Both the position numbers and the translations under genes were made by a program. Shown piece after piece: positions 42,640 through 52,407 of a stretch of 64,000 nucleotides of DNA. The DNA is from Pomphorhynchus laevis (Eukaryota; Acanthocephala; Palaeacanthocephala; Echinorhynchida; Pomphorhynchidae). Where the stretch lies: assembly GCA_012934845.2 (NCBI GenBank), contig WNNJ02001415.1:272280-336279 (forward strand). The letters run 5' to 3'. Position 1 is the stretch's first letter. The number at the start of each line of letters is the position of its first letter. Below the pieces are notes generated by a model. The model did not search any database. It saw only the letters and a program-made list of their open reading frames with translations, and was not told the origin of the DNA.

Positions 42640-44985
42640 TTGTGATCTACATCCTTCTTACGTTGATCGTTATAACACGTGCCTTTAACCTTTGCTTAAA
42701 CATTTTACCTCGTTGGACTTTTTGCCTTGTATTATACAAACATGAACAGTTAGATCATCACTGAATTCCTCTGTAAATGGATGATGCATTAATGTCTTCT
42801 ACTTAATATGTATTGGTAATTTTGCCGAATTAAATTTTCACATTGCAGTTTCATAATTTTAGTCCGATATTGACGAGGGAACTGAATAACATCTTGAACA
42901 TTTGACAGCTTAACCTGAGGAATGCATTTTTATACAATATAATGCCCAAGCAGCTTTACCTAGAGTGAAATCAGTATTCAACTTTGTTTTCAAAGATCGA
43001 TGGACAATAATACCTAAATTTTTATGTTGAGACACTTCCTTTAAGACAATGTCTCCAATATAGTACCTTAGAGTTTCAGACAGTTGCATGAGAACACATT
43101 TTTCAGCATTTAACCGTAATCCAGTAGAATCGCACCAATTGGACAGAGAATTCAGATCATTTTGTGAAGCAATCAGCTAAATATTGGGCGATATAAGATG
43201 GTTCGGTTAAGTCTCAGCTGGCGTTTGAATTGAGCTAATTGTGGTAACAAGAGATTCTACTAGCTATTCTAAGAGTTTTCAAAATACACTAGTCAAACAA
43301 ATTGGCCGAAAGTCCGCACAAAAGATAGCAGGAGGGTTTTTTGGGAATGGGTACCTCATTTGAACATTTCCAACTATCAGGAATCTAGAATGTGTTCAAG
43401 CTATATATGAAAAACATAGTTAAACTATTACAAGTACGTTCAATAGCTGTTTGACGAGGAATGGTGCAATATTATCTGGTCCCGAAGATGCAAGCGGATC
43501 GAGCTTCATAGCCTCGTTCAACACCTCACCAACTCTGAGTGGACGACCACAACATTAGATGTGCAATCGGAACATACTTCAAAATAAAATCACACTGTCA
43601 GTAATCGAAGCTTGCATTGAGAAGTTATCAGCTGAATGTTAGGCGATATGAGATGGTTCGGTTAAAATCTCAGCTGGTGTTTAAATTGAGCAAATTGTGG
43701 TGACAAGAGTTTTGTTATTTCTTACATATGACCAAACCCTCCTAGGGTTCAAATGATTCAAATGTTCATCCATGACGATACCCTCTTCGTACGAATAGCG
43801 TTGCTGAAATTTTAGTCTATCGCATAAGTTCTGAGAGTCGATGTATGTACGTTTGGAAGCAGGAGAACGTCTAAACTTACGCCACGATTTGTTGCGGAAC
43901 TTGAGAGCATCAAGAAGCTATCTGTTAAATCAAGGATGATGACCATGTTTTGAATTGCAGGCACGTAACGGAATAAGGATGTCTGAAATACGCTTCAATT
44001 CCTCAAGAAGATCAAAGGCTACTGGAACATTCGAACATAAGTGAGTATGAAGACTATCCCAGATGCCCTTTGGAAAGTTTGCAACTAGTTAACTAGCATT
44101 AACACCTACCAAACAACATATTTTAAAATTGAAGTTTTGAGAGGCCCTGTTGAAAATCGACAGTTGCATAGTGAGTACACAATAATCGCTATTGTCGATT
44201 GGTGCGTCATAACCAACACATGAGACGTCTCCAAAACACTTAGTAAAGATCAAATCAAGATAGAAGGCTTCCTGGTCACACAGGTATGTATTTTAATATG
44301 TCGAACCAGTAGAATTTCGATTAATAGAAAGTCACTCAATACTTTCCCAATTCCGTTATATGTTTATGAAAAGCTACTTTCCCAGTCTATTGAGGAATGT
44401 TTTAGTTACTATAAGCATAATCAGAGGATACAAAGATAAACTTACAAATGTAGTGTAAGTGAGTCAAATCATAATTCATAGGACGGAGAGCGATAAAGAA
44501 CACATAAATGAGATCGCTGACCATTTCCCAAGGTAAAAGCAAGCCCTTCAAATGACGATCCAATCTTGTCGCGAAAAGCAGAAATGTTCGATATCACGAG
44601 ACTATTTCGCACATGTGGCTTCCCCGCCTCGTATGTTTACCACACGAGCGATCTGACCTTATTAGAAGATAATTAAGAATTACAACACAATTATCCGAAA
44701 TATTGCATATATCAATGTTTCGGTTATACAAAATACATCAAACGTTTTGATGCTACTAGGTATTTAAGTTCAGAGAACTGAGCCAGATGACTGTTAACAT
44801 TTGAATAACCGACTAAAATGTTTTCATAGTGGCAAACTTCGGCACGCTCGGTGACGCTTGCGAAGTCACCATGTTCACCTGAACACGAACTAACACTACT
44901 ATAGAAGTCTGACTCTACAGAAGTAAGGGTCTTTACCTGACAGTCGGGCTCCACTTGACCACCCGAAAATTCCGGACACATGGGT
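42640..44985 (-). mobile_element. CR1-group non-LTR element, heavily degraded
   Basis: Minus-strand order: VGYSNVNSHLAQFSELKYLV (44,815, start of endonuclease), DVFCITET (44,735), GDVSCVGYDAPIDNSDYCVL (44,230), HLNHLNPRRVWSYVRNNK (43,755), EVLNEAMKLDPLASSGPDNI (43,525), PKNPPA, RPICLTSV (43,320) and then LNSLSNWCDSTGLRLNAEKC (43,150) with HKNLGIIVHRSLK (43,030). The RT core with motif A and YADD is missing, replaced by a second copy of an 88-base piece found 450 bases upstream. Stops are frequent. Confidence 0.75.
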
Positions 44986-46130
44986 TGCTTTCGCCACTTT
45001 TAATCCGTCGGTACAGCTTATCGAAAACCTCGTGTTTTCTCGAGATATCTGCAGGAGATAAATCACGGAGTATACGAGATATATTATAATTTAATATATA
45101 TTAAATTATAATATAAAAAATTATTATATATTATATAGCCCCAAATATTTAAAATATTTGGTATTTTGGTAAATTAACGAAAAGTATCCAACATTAAAGA
45201 TTTTTATTTTAGAAAATTACAATGCAAAGTTTTTCTCTCTCGATTTTTTTATGCTTTTTAGTGTTTAAATAGCCTGAAATTGCATTCTACGGCGGTAATA
45301 TGTAATTATATTCATCGAAGTAATATATTATCTGATTGGGTTTAAATTATGCACATATGTCAGACCTATTTGATAACTCTCACTTCTTTTATTATTTAAT
45401 TCAAAATGGATAAATAATCAATTTATTATCCTACTTTTTACATATTTTATTTTATATTATAGACTCCTATGTAAATTATCAATTTATATTTACTAATCTA
45501 CGAAGATATATTTTCGCCTTATTCGTACATATTTTAACTGCTTACACTGTAAGTTTTACATATTCAAAAAATTTGTCAAAAATTTGTATAACACATTGAA
45601 GTTGATCTTTTGAACATAAATGGAACATTTGCTAATATTTGAAGCTTTTTTTTAAAAAAATTTAATGAATTATTAAAGTAAAAAACACAAAATTCATATA
45701 TATTTTCGTTTTTTTTCTGACTTTTTCGACACCATCCAAGTATGGAGCCCCAATCGAGTTTCCTTTCTTTTTTTCTTTCTTTTTGCAGGTTTCGATTGAG
45801 ATTTCTTTGGTTGGATGTCGAGGATAAGAATTTTAAACAAAAATTCAAAATGATAAAATGCTAAAATTCAATTCTAAAATAAAAATTCAAAATCATAATG
45901 AAAAACAAAATTTGGATAAAATTGATATTACCAATAAAATAAAAAATATTTTGTAACATTATCTTAAAATTATTTAAACAATGACAAAAAAATGAAGATA
46001 TAATACATTTAATTATACTTTTCTTAATTTCTCTAATTTCTCTGACAAAGTACTTGTAGGCAAGCGCAATATAAAATTAATATATACATCCAAATTTAGA
46101 AAAATAATCAAACAAATTTCAGACAAGATA
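44986..46130. other. AT-rich stretch without recognised genes
   Basis: Contains an AT palindrome at about 45,085-45,135 and A-rich low-complexity sequence at 45,840-46,130. A 90-residue Lys-rich minus-strand frame at 45,576-45,848 has no recognisable motif. Confidence 0.35.
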
Positions 46131-46139
46131 AACAAAAAA

Positions 46140-46690
46140 TTATTCAAAACATTTGATTTTTAAATTGTAAAATAAAACATATTTTTTAATTAATTTATTT
46201 TTAATTTCAATTTCACTCGTAAAAAATTTATTTATTAAAATTGATAATCGTTTTAAAAATAGGTATGGTTGTTCTGGAGGGCGATTGTTTGAGTAAAAGT
46301 ACAACCCGCTCAATACAAACGCATTGAGCACAATTATACATCTACCCAAAACGGCATTTAATCGTCTCGCTCTTTCAAACATCCGTAGCCCTTTTCTAAC
46401 TAATTTGAAACACCTGGCCATATCTGACCTAGGATGCAAACGTGGTTCGAAAACGGATCCCAGAATGCGCACCCAACGCTTTCGATTCCCTGGAAGAGAA
46501 TCGAGGAGACGAGTGTGCTTTCCAGAATGTCGAAATCTGTAATGAACAAAATTGCTCTTCGTTGGGTTTAAAGACAAGCCAAACTTCGCTAAGCGATGAG
46601 CAACAATGTCCATTACAGACTTCATTCGCCCTTCAAACCTTGCATCCGACAGAGTATTTCTCTTAAATGCGATCGAGATGTCTTAATTTT
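46140..46690 (-). pseudogene. Non-LTR RT C-terminal fragment (family E)
   Basis: The minus-strand frame has HRLAKFGLSLNPTKSNFVHY, WVRILGSVFEPRLHPRSDMA and LGRCIIVLNAFVLSGLYFYS, the region after YADD in a non-LTR RT ('LG..F...L....'). The clade is undetermined. The frame then drifts into AT-rich sequence. Confidence 0.6.
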
Positions 46691-46726
46691 TATATTCTTA
46701 ATTATTTATATACATTATTATTTAGT

Positions 46727-46855
46727 TGTTATTATTGAAGCCAGACGCGGAAGAACGGTAGTAAGTACCGTTTCGTCATCACAATGACTCATCAGTGCCA
46801 GATCCCTCTCGCTACTGGATGCAGAGGAGGACTAGCAGACGGCACACGAGTCATG
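46727..46855 (-). repeat. Inverted repeat, left arm
   Basis: About 128 bases whose reverse complement is nearly identical to 47,030-47,160. On the minus strand it holds the intact hammerhead fold. The 175-base spacer contains no frame of note. Confidence 0.92.
46765..46845 (-). ncRNA. Hammerhead ribozyme, type III fold, intact core
   Basis: Minus strand 5' to 3': GTGCCGTC (stem III and GUC cleavage triplet), TGCTAG (stem I), a 30-base loop with inner CCTCT/AGAGG, CTGGCA (stem I), CTGATGAG (46,795-46,788), TCAT-TGTG-ATGA (stem II), CGAAAC (46,775-46,770), then GGTAC. Stem III pairs GTGCCGT with ACGGTAC over seven positions, stem I six, stem II four. All invariant core bases CUGANGA and GAAA are present. 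The cut would fall between 46,838 and 46,837. Activity is inferred from the fold. Confidence 0.88.
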
Positions 46856-47029
46856 TGTATGGAGTACCAGAATGATTTCTGGTAACTTCACATTGATTGC
46901 TAAATCAGCACTACTGCTTCACCAAATAGGATCATTAGCAAAAGCACTGGCAAATGCCAGCGCAGGTCAATTTTTTTATCGGCTAATTTAAATCATTAAT
47001 CTCAAACGAGAGTGAGACCAATCCGCACA

Positions 47030-47160
47030 CATCACTCATGTGCCGTCTGCCAGTCCTCCTCTGCATCCAGTAGTGGGAGGGATCTGGCACTGATGAGTCA
47101 TTGTGATGACAAAACGGTACTTGCTACAGTGCTTCCGCGTATGGCTTCAATGATAAGAAC
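47030..47160 (+). repeat. Inverted repeat, right arm
   Basis: Partner of 46,727-46,855, with scattered substitutions. It ends about 240 bases before the GSKIP start codon. Confidence 0.92.
47040..47120 (+). ncRNA. Hammerhead ribozyme, type III fold, one core change
   Basis: Same layout as the left arm: GTGCCGTC, TGCCAG...CTGGCA (fully Watson-Crick here where the left arm has a G-U pair), CTGATGAG (47,090-47,097), TCAT-TGTG-ATGA, then CAAAAC (47,110-47,115) in place of CGAAAC, then GGTAC. The lost G is an invariant catalytic base, so this arm is probably inactive. Confidence 0.8.
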
Positions 47161-47369
47161 GTATTTCACGCGGATTGGTCTCACTCTCTTTTGAGATTAA
47201 TTATTATTTAGACAATAGTGCTTTAATAGTGCATTCCCTATTCTCTAATCGACTAAAATGAATAGACTAATTAATTTAATAGATCAGTTAATGTTTTAAA
47301 TTATTTTAATGATCGTTAATATTTTAATTTATTATATACACCTTGTATAATATTTGTCCATATTAAAAA

Positions 47370-47386
47370 ACTGTAAATATTTACAG
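47370..47386 (+). promoter_or_regulatory. Acceptor-like site before GSKIP
   Basis: TAAATATTTACAG ends at 47,386, 13 bases before the ATG. The pyrimidine tract is weak. Confidence 0.35.
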
Positions 47387-47399
47387 AGAGAATTTAAGT

Positions 47400-47693
47400 A
47401 TGGATTTTTGTGGTAATATCCAAAATGAATTAATATCTGCTGTTAACGATATCAGTTTTGGTGTTGAATCTGTAAAGTTCATAAGTAATATAAAATGTTC
47501 AATAAAGACACTCGAAGGCCTTAATTTAGATGTTGAAATAACAAACCACGGTTTTCTATTAACATCGGCGTCTAGTAGTCAGCCAGAGGTATTTGAAAGC
47601 TTGTCATCCATTTTGTCGACAAAGAGCCAACTGTTTCGAGCAGCATTCGTAAATCAGATTTGTGAAGGTCTGAAGCAATTTGAAAGTTCGTGA
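47400..47693 (+). CDS. GSKIP: GSKIP-like protein (GSK3B-interacting protein domain)
   Basis: An intact frame of 97 residues. GSKIP binds glycogen synthase kinase 3 and anchors protein kinase A in vertebrates. The pattern fits: NELISAVNDISFGVESVKFI (about residues 8-27) corresponds to the 'E-A-VVND-F-V' start of the domain; SIKTLEGLNLDVEITNHGFL to the central strands; EVFESLSSILSTKSQLFRAAF to the 'YSLLDTLSPAYREAFGNAL' helix region; and ICEGLKQFES to the end. Shorter than the human protein because the unstructured N-terminus is missing. The stop is 13 bases before NARS2, suggesting one transcription unit. The A-kinase-binding helix at the N-terminus is not evident by eye. Confidence 0.75.
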   Translation: MDFCGNIQNELISAVNDISFGVESVKFISNIKCSIKTLEGLNLDVEITNHGFLLTSASSSQPEVFESLSSILSTKSQLFRAAFVNQICEGLKQFESS

Positions 47694-47706
47694 CTATAAA
47701 AATATA

Positions 47707-49047
47707 ATGAAATTTTTATTTCCGATTAAGTTCAGTTTAGTTCGTAATTATTCAACTAGAATTTCTACAGTTGCTCAGTTGCTATCATCACAAAGTGCCA
47801 TATCGAATGTACAAGTATTAGCTCGTATTGTATCAATTCGACGATTTCCGTCGATTATATTCACACACGTTAATGATGGTAGTAGCAGCGGAGTTTTGCA
47901 AGCCGTATTCGACAAAAATCAACAAATCAAGTTTAAAAACGGCGACTGTTTACTTCTGAAAGGGGATCTTGTTAAAAGCCGCGGGAATAAGCAGAATTTT
48001 GATTTGCAAGTTACCTCAATTTTGGATCACATGCCTTGTGATTATGGAAAATTTCAATTATTCGAACATAGAAAAACATTTCCCCGATCTGGGATCAACT
48101 CGGATCGATCAGATGTCAGACGAATGCATTATCCTGAATTTATTGCAATCTTAAGCATCCGTAACAAATTAAGGGAGTTTCTAAAAATCGAAGCCGAGAA
48201 ACTTAATTGCTTAGAAATTCAAGTACCGTCATTGACCTGTAATGATTGCGAGGGAAGCGGAGAAACTCTTACTTTATTGCAGGATGATTATTTTTCAAAA
48301 CCTGTAAATCTTACAGTGTCAGGACAACTACATCTTGAAGCAATCGCCTCGCAACAATGTCGCAATGTATTTTCGTTTTCGCGTGTGTTTCGTGCCCAAC
48401 CGTCAGTATCTCGTTTTCACCTTTGTGAATTTGAAATGATGGAATGTGAGTTTGTATATGTTAAAAATATTGACATTCTAATGGATAAAGTTGAGTTGCT
48501 TTTAAAGAATGTTCTGAATTCGATTTTGACGAGTAAGATTGACGACATTGAACTAGTTCGCAAAAAGTTCAGCAAAGGTAATTGGCTAAATTACGATACT
48601 TTAAATATAAAATCATTTGATAGGATTAGATTCCAAGATATTCCATGCTTACAAGGCGGCGGGCACACCAACATAAGCCGTGCCACTGAATTCGAGATAC
48701 TTAGAAATGCAAATGGAAATGCTGTCTTTGTGACTCATTTTCCCGATTCGATTGATCGGCCTTTTTATATGAAACGAGATCAACAAGGGTGTACCTTGAA
48801 TTTTGACTTGTTGCTTCCTGGATGCGGTGAATTAATTGGTGGTTCTCTCAGAGAGCACGATTTTAATTCATTAAATGAACGAAGTCCTGCTGATTTAAGT
48901 TGGTATGTCAATCTTAGACTTGATGGATACCCTTATCTCGCTGGATTTGGTCTTGGAATAGAACGTTTAATTATGTCAATTCTTGGATTATCTAATGTAA
49001 AAGACACGATACCCTTTCCCCGCTGGAAAGGACAGTGCGCATTTTAA
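47707..49047 (+). CDS. NARS2: Mitochondrial asparaginyl-tRNA synthetase
   Basis: 446 residues without introns. It charges tRNA-Asn in mitochondria; class IIb synthetase. N-terminus MKFLFPIKFSLVRNYSTRIS is basic and hydroxylated with no acidic residues, a likely mitochondrial presequence. OB-fold anticodon domain: VQVLARIVSIRRFPSIIFTH, VNDGSSSGVLQAVF. Catalytic domain: TVSGQLHLEAIA, motif 2 FSRVFRAQPSVSRFHLCEFE, GELIGGSLREHDF, and motif 3 GFGLGIERLIMSILGLSNVK. Motif 3 continues to DTIPFPR. Length is close to the human protein (477). ATG 47,707 is the first in frame after the GSKIP stop; starting further upstream would need a non-ATG codon inside GSKIP. A polyadenylation signal follows at 49,070. 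Confidence 0.93.
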   Translation: MKFLFPIKFSLVRNYSTRISTVAQLLSSQSAISNVQVLARIVSIRRFPSIIFTHVNDGSSSGVLQAVFDKNQQIKFKNGDCLLLKGDLVKSRGNKQNFDLQVTSILDHMPCDYGKFQLFEHRKTFPRSGINSDRSDVRRMHYPEFIAILSIRNKLREFLKIEAEKLNCLEIQVPSLTCNDCEGSGETLTLLQDDYFSKPVNLTVSGQLHLEAIASQQCRNVFSFSRVFRAQPSVSRFHLCEFEMMECEFVYVKNIDILMDKVELLLKNVLNSILTSKIDDIELVRKKFSKGNWLNYDTLNIKSFDRIRFQDIPCLQGGGHTNISRATEFEILRNANGNAVFVTHFPDSIDRPFYMKRDQQGCTLNFDLLLPGCGELIGGSLREHDFNSLNERSPADLSWYVNLRLDGYPYLAGFGLGIERLIMSILGLSNVKDTIPFPRWKGQCAF

Positions 49048-49069
49048 TATTTTAAGATAAATAAAATGA

Positions 49070-49075
49070 TTTTTC
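49070..49075 (+). terminator. Polyadenylation signal of NARS2
   Basis: AATAAA 22 bases after the NARS2 stop. No comparable signal lies between GSKIP and NARS2, which supports a shared 3' end. Confidence 0.55.
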
Positions 49076-50375
49076 TTGTTTATTTTTGTAAACAAGAATA
49101 TTGCTTTCTTGAAAATTTAGTAAACAAATTGTTTACGTATTGTTTATTTTTAAAATTTAACTTTATATTTTTAATGTTATAGATATGTCATCGTTTACAA
49201 GCTATTCTCAAGATGACGGTAAGTTTATGCTGTTTAATATTCGTAAGTTACAGTAAAGCACTAAAAACATTGTTGTATAAAATGACGTCATCATGACTAA
49301 CCGTGAATACGACGATGAGTTTATGCGGTTTAATATTTGTAAGCTAAAATAAAACGCTAAAAGCACATTTACAAAAGAAAATTTTATAGACATAAATTTT
49401 TTATTCATTTAAACAATTTACATGCAACAATCTTTTTTAAATCAATATTATTAAAAAACGTTTACTAACTGTGATACTTTGAACGTTAATATAAATTATT
49501 AAATTTAACATTAATTTTTATTTTTATCATCGATCTGCACATCTTTTTGTAAACATATTATTTATTGATCGAAATAAGTATTAAAAGCAGTATATCTATT
49601 GAAAATACTTGCCAACATCCTAATTAATATTAAATGGTACTAACTGTATATTGTATTTGTCTCCTTTATTAGTAATTTTTATTATTAATGTATATTTTCT
49701 ATATTTAATTGATATCAATACAATATAATTTGAAATATTTTTAGCGTTTAATGCGTTATTTTATGAATAATTATCATAAAATAACGGTAAATATAAATAG
49801 TATATAATTACTTAATTTATGTATAAATTAAGCGAATTTGACTTATATGTAACTTTACAATTATAAATTGTAATTTTTGAGTTATATCTTAAGTTAATCA
49901 AGTACAAATTATTTAGCAAATTTGCGTGATAAAAAATCTTTTGAATCAATAGTTTTATAAATCATTATATAGATATTTGGCATTTAAATGAATCTATCAT
50001 TCTATTTAAATCTATTTACGTTTACATTATGTAAATGTAAATAGTAGCACGATTACTACTATTTTTACATATTTTACATAATATTTTTACATATTTTACA
50101 TAATTTACATATTTTTAGATATATTTTACATAATGCCCATCATTTATTTGTAGTAGAATCGATGTAATCGTGTAACTGTTAACCACACAATTAATGATTG
50201 ATTTGTGGCTATTGTTATAAAATAGAATAAGATATAAATTATAAATTGATTAAAGTTACAAATTAAATAAATATATTAATTAATATTAATTAATAAATAT
50301 TATATTAATATTTTAATATATTAATTTGATTCAATAAAACTATAAACACTATCCTGTTTGGCATATTTTAAAAGA
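49076..50375. other. Spacer between NARS2 and the second GSKIP-domain gene
   Basis: AT-rich. It includes a diverged pair of about 109-base units starting near 49,207 and 49,316 (GTTTATGC-GTTTAATATT-GTAAG) and, at 50,040-50,130, a TTTTACATA-type simple repeat. No gene seen. Confidence 0.4.
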
Positions 50376-50379
50376 ATTT

Positions 50380-50395
50380 TACCCATACTTTTTAG
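50380..50395 (+). promoter_or_regulatory. Acceptor-like site before the second GSKIP-domain gene
   Basis: ACCCATACTTTTTAG, a good pyrimidine tract and AG, ends 14 bases before the ATG at 50,410. Confidence 0.45.
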
Positions 50396-50409
50396 TTTCA
50401 AAGGAGGAG

Positions 50410-50853
50410 ATGATAAACGGAGATTTAAGCGCTGATAATACTCCTGGGTCCTTATTGTTGCATTCGTTTAAGGCAAGTCGTCCTGTGGTAAAACCCAAAT
50501 CACCTAATTTCGAAGAAAACCTTCTGCTCAATGCCACTCTTATTTTGCATAACATATCACATCTGATTCAAAAAGGAGAATTATCAATAAAAAGTGATTT
50601 TAGGCGATGCTCTGTAATGTATCTTAATGTTAAAACCATCGAAGATAGAGATTATTGTATTGAACTAAGGCAAAATAAGGTTCGCATCGTTGGGAAGAGA
50701 TTTAACGACATAAGGTCTATTGATGCCATGGATGCTGATAAACGTAAGGCCTTATTTCCTGCGTCTGAATTGAAGACCTACCCTACAATTTACGAGATGT
50801 TGAGTGCTGTCAGTCAAACATTTAAAATAATGACGGTCAACTATAGATTTTGA
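50410..50853 (+). CDS. Second GSKIP-domain protein
   Basis: An intact frame of 147 residues. The middle reads CSVMYLNVKTIEDRDYCIEL (about residues 72-91) and RQNKVRIVGKRFNDI, very like the '[29 protein letters not shown]' core of GSKIP, and YPTIYEMLSAVSQTFK (122-137) matches the 'YETLYSLLDTLSPAYR' helix. A 20-residue Lys/Asp-rich insertion (DAMDADKRKALFPASELK) separates them. The last helix of the domain (AFGNALLQRLEAL in human) is missing; the frame ends MTVNYRF and a downstream exon is possible. It differs strongly from the GSKIP frame at 47,400. Which of the two is the GSKIP orthologue is unclear; this one keeps the central strands better. The extended N-terminus (about 45 residues) is unrecognised. 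Confidence 0.65.
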   Translation: MINGDLSADNTPGSLLLHSFKASRPVVKPKSPNFEENLLLNATLILHNISHLIQKGELSIKSDFRRCSVMYLNVKTIEDRDYCIELRQNKVRIVGKRFNDIRSIDAMDADKRKALFPASELKTYPTIYEMLSAVSQTFKIMTVNYRF

Positions 50854-51376
50854 TTTTTTTTTTCTAAATTTATTCAGCTTATTTACATTGAGAATGTTTA
50901 TGGGAAACACTTTTTGTAATGACTTCGTCTAATTGTAGTTTTTCTTTATGAGCCAACAAAACTCATTTTTCTTTGTTGAAAAATAATTTCAATTTTAAAT
51001 TTTTAAGGTGACTATTTGTTGAAAATATTTTTTATTTTATTAAATTATCAAAATGACCGTAATTTTGCTTATTGCATGTTTGAAATTTTTAAATATATTG
51101 AATAAATATTAATAATATTATATATTATTAATATTATATCTCTATATCGATTATTTATTGACGTACCATTAAGTGATCTTCATATCGTCCTTAGCATTCA
51201 TAACGTCGCTAGTCGTATTACCTGTATACAGTTTGAACCATTAGAATATCTCAGATGTGCAAACGTTATTCGATATTTATTTCAACTAAGGGTGCAACAT
51301 CTGATTTAAGATCCCTCTACCATTGTATCAACCTTGAGACGAAAACCAGGTGGCAGCGAGAAAATACTATATATAA
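50854..51376. other. AT-rich 3' flank
   Basis: No gene recognised. An AT palindrome lies at about 51,105-51,150 (TATTAATAATATTATATATT). Confidence 0.35.
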
Positions 51377-51865
51377 TGAATAGTTGCTAGGTCACACGAG
51401 GTGACTTTCGCATTGAAAACCAGCTACAGAATCCTTCCTTCATGATATCCAATTCCATACACCCTGACTACTAACGGCCACATTGCCACAGCCGTTTTCG
51501 TTTCGCCCGCTTAGGGTGTATGGAATTGGATATCACGAAGGAAGGATTCTGTAGCTTGTTTTCAATGCAAAAGTCACCTCGTGTGACCTAGCAACTATTC
51601 ATTACATAAATAAGCATCCATCAAAGGATCACCAGTCCCGATTTCAATCGATCTTCATGATCTCATACGATACAATCCATAATAAGCATGACAGAGACCA
51701 TCTCGGACAATGCAGTTTCTGGAGATCATGATGGAAAGTTTCATATACTGTGTGAAATCTGGTAATCCTGGATTCGTAGCCTAGCATTCAAGAGCTCAAG
51801 CCAAATACCGAGAGCGACAGCTCGAATTTCGGATAAGTCAAATTTCAAAAGGCGAAGAGTTGGTA

Positions 51866-51965
51866 GTCATCCTTCTGACGAGCCCGGGGTTACCAGCATG
51901 TGGCAAAAAGCGGGCGAAACGAAAATGGCTGTGGCAATGGCGCCGTTAGTAGTCAGGGTGTATGG
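51866..51965 (+). ncRNA. Hammerhead ribozyme, type I fold, intact core
   Basis: CTGACGAG (51,875-51,882), stem II CCCG (51,883-51,886) with CGGG (51,911-51,914) closing a 24-base loop, CGAAAC (51,915-51,920), stem III with AC/GU plus an internal mismatch, and GTC (51,952-51,954) followed by AGGGTG. CCTT before CTGA can pair with AGGG after GTC to form stem I. All invariant core bases are present. Stem III in the inverted copy reads AACGGC/GCCGTT. The predicted cut is after 51,954, exactly the repeat boundary. Confidence 0.85.
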
Positions 51966-52307
51966 AATTGGATATCATGAAGGAAGGATTCTGTAGCTGG
52001 TTTTCAATGCGAAAGTCACCTCGTGTGACCTAGCAACTATTCATTACATAAATAAGCATCCATCAAAGGATCACCAGTCCCGATTTCAATCGATCTTCAT
52101 GATCTCATACGATACAATTTATAATAAGCATGACAGAGACCATCTCGGACAATGCAGTTTCTGGAGATCATGATGGAAAGTTTCATATACTGTGTGAAAT
52201 CTGGTAATCCTGGATTCGTAGCCTAGCAGTCAATAGCTCAAGCCAAGTACGGAGAGTGACAGCTCGAATTTCGGATAAGTCAAATTTCAAAAGGCGAAGA
52301 GTTGGTA

Positions 52308-52407
52308 GTCAGCCTTCTGACAAGCCCGGGGTTACCAACATGTGACAAAAAGCGGGCAAAACGAAAACGGCTGTGGCAATGGTTCCGTTAGTAGTCAGGG
52401 TGTATGG
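52308..52407 (+). ncRNA. Hammerhead ribozyme, type I fold, degenerate core
   Basis: Second unit: CTGACAAG (52,317-52,324) and CAAAAC (52,357-52,362) each have a G to A change in an invariant position, while CCCG/CGGG and GTC (52,394-52,396) remain. Probably inactive. Confidence 0.75.

Larger units (their letters stand above)
46996..47200. mobile_element. 205-bp element with 31-bp terminal inverted repeats
   Basis: 46,996-47,026 and 47,170-47,200 are inverted copies with 30 of 31 matches, beginning TTAATCTCAAA and ending CCAATCCGC. They enclose the right-hand hammerhead. Both outer ends are TTAA, which could be target duplication or part of the repeat. It encodes no protein; a MITE-like or foldback element is possible. 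Confidence 0.6.

Noticed and set aside
45576-45848. Lys-rich 90-residue minus-strand frame as a gene
   Set aside because: Low complexity, no motif, no start context; expected by chance in AT-rich DNA.
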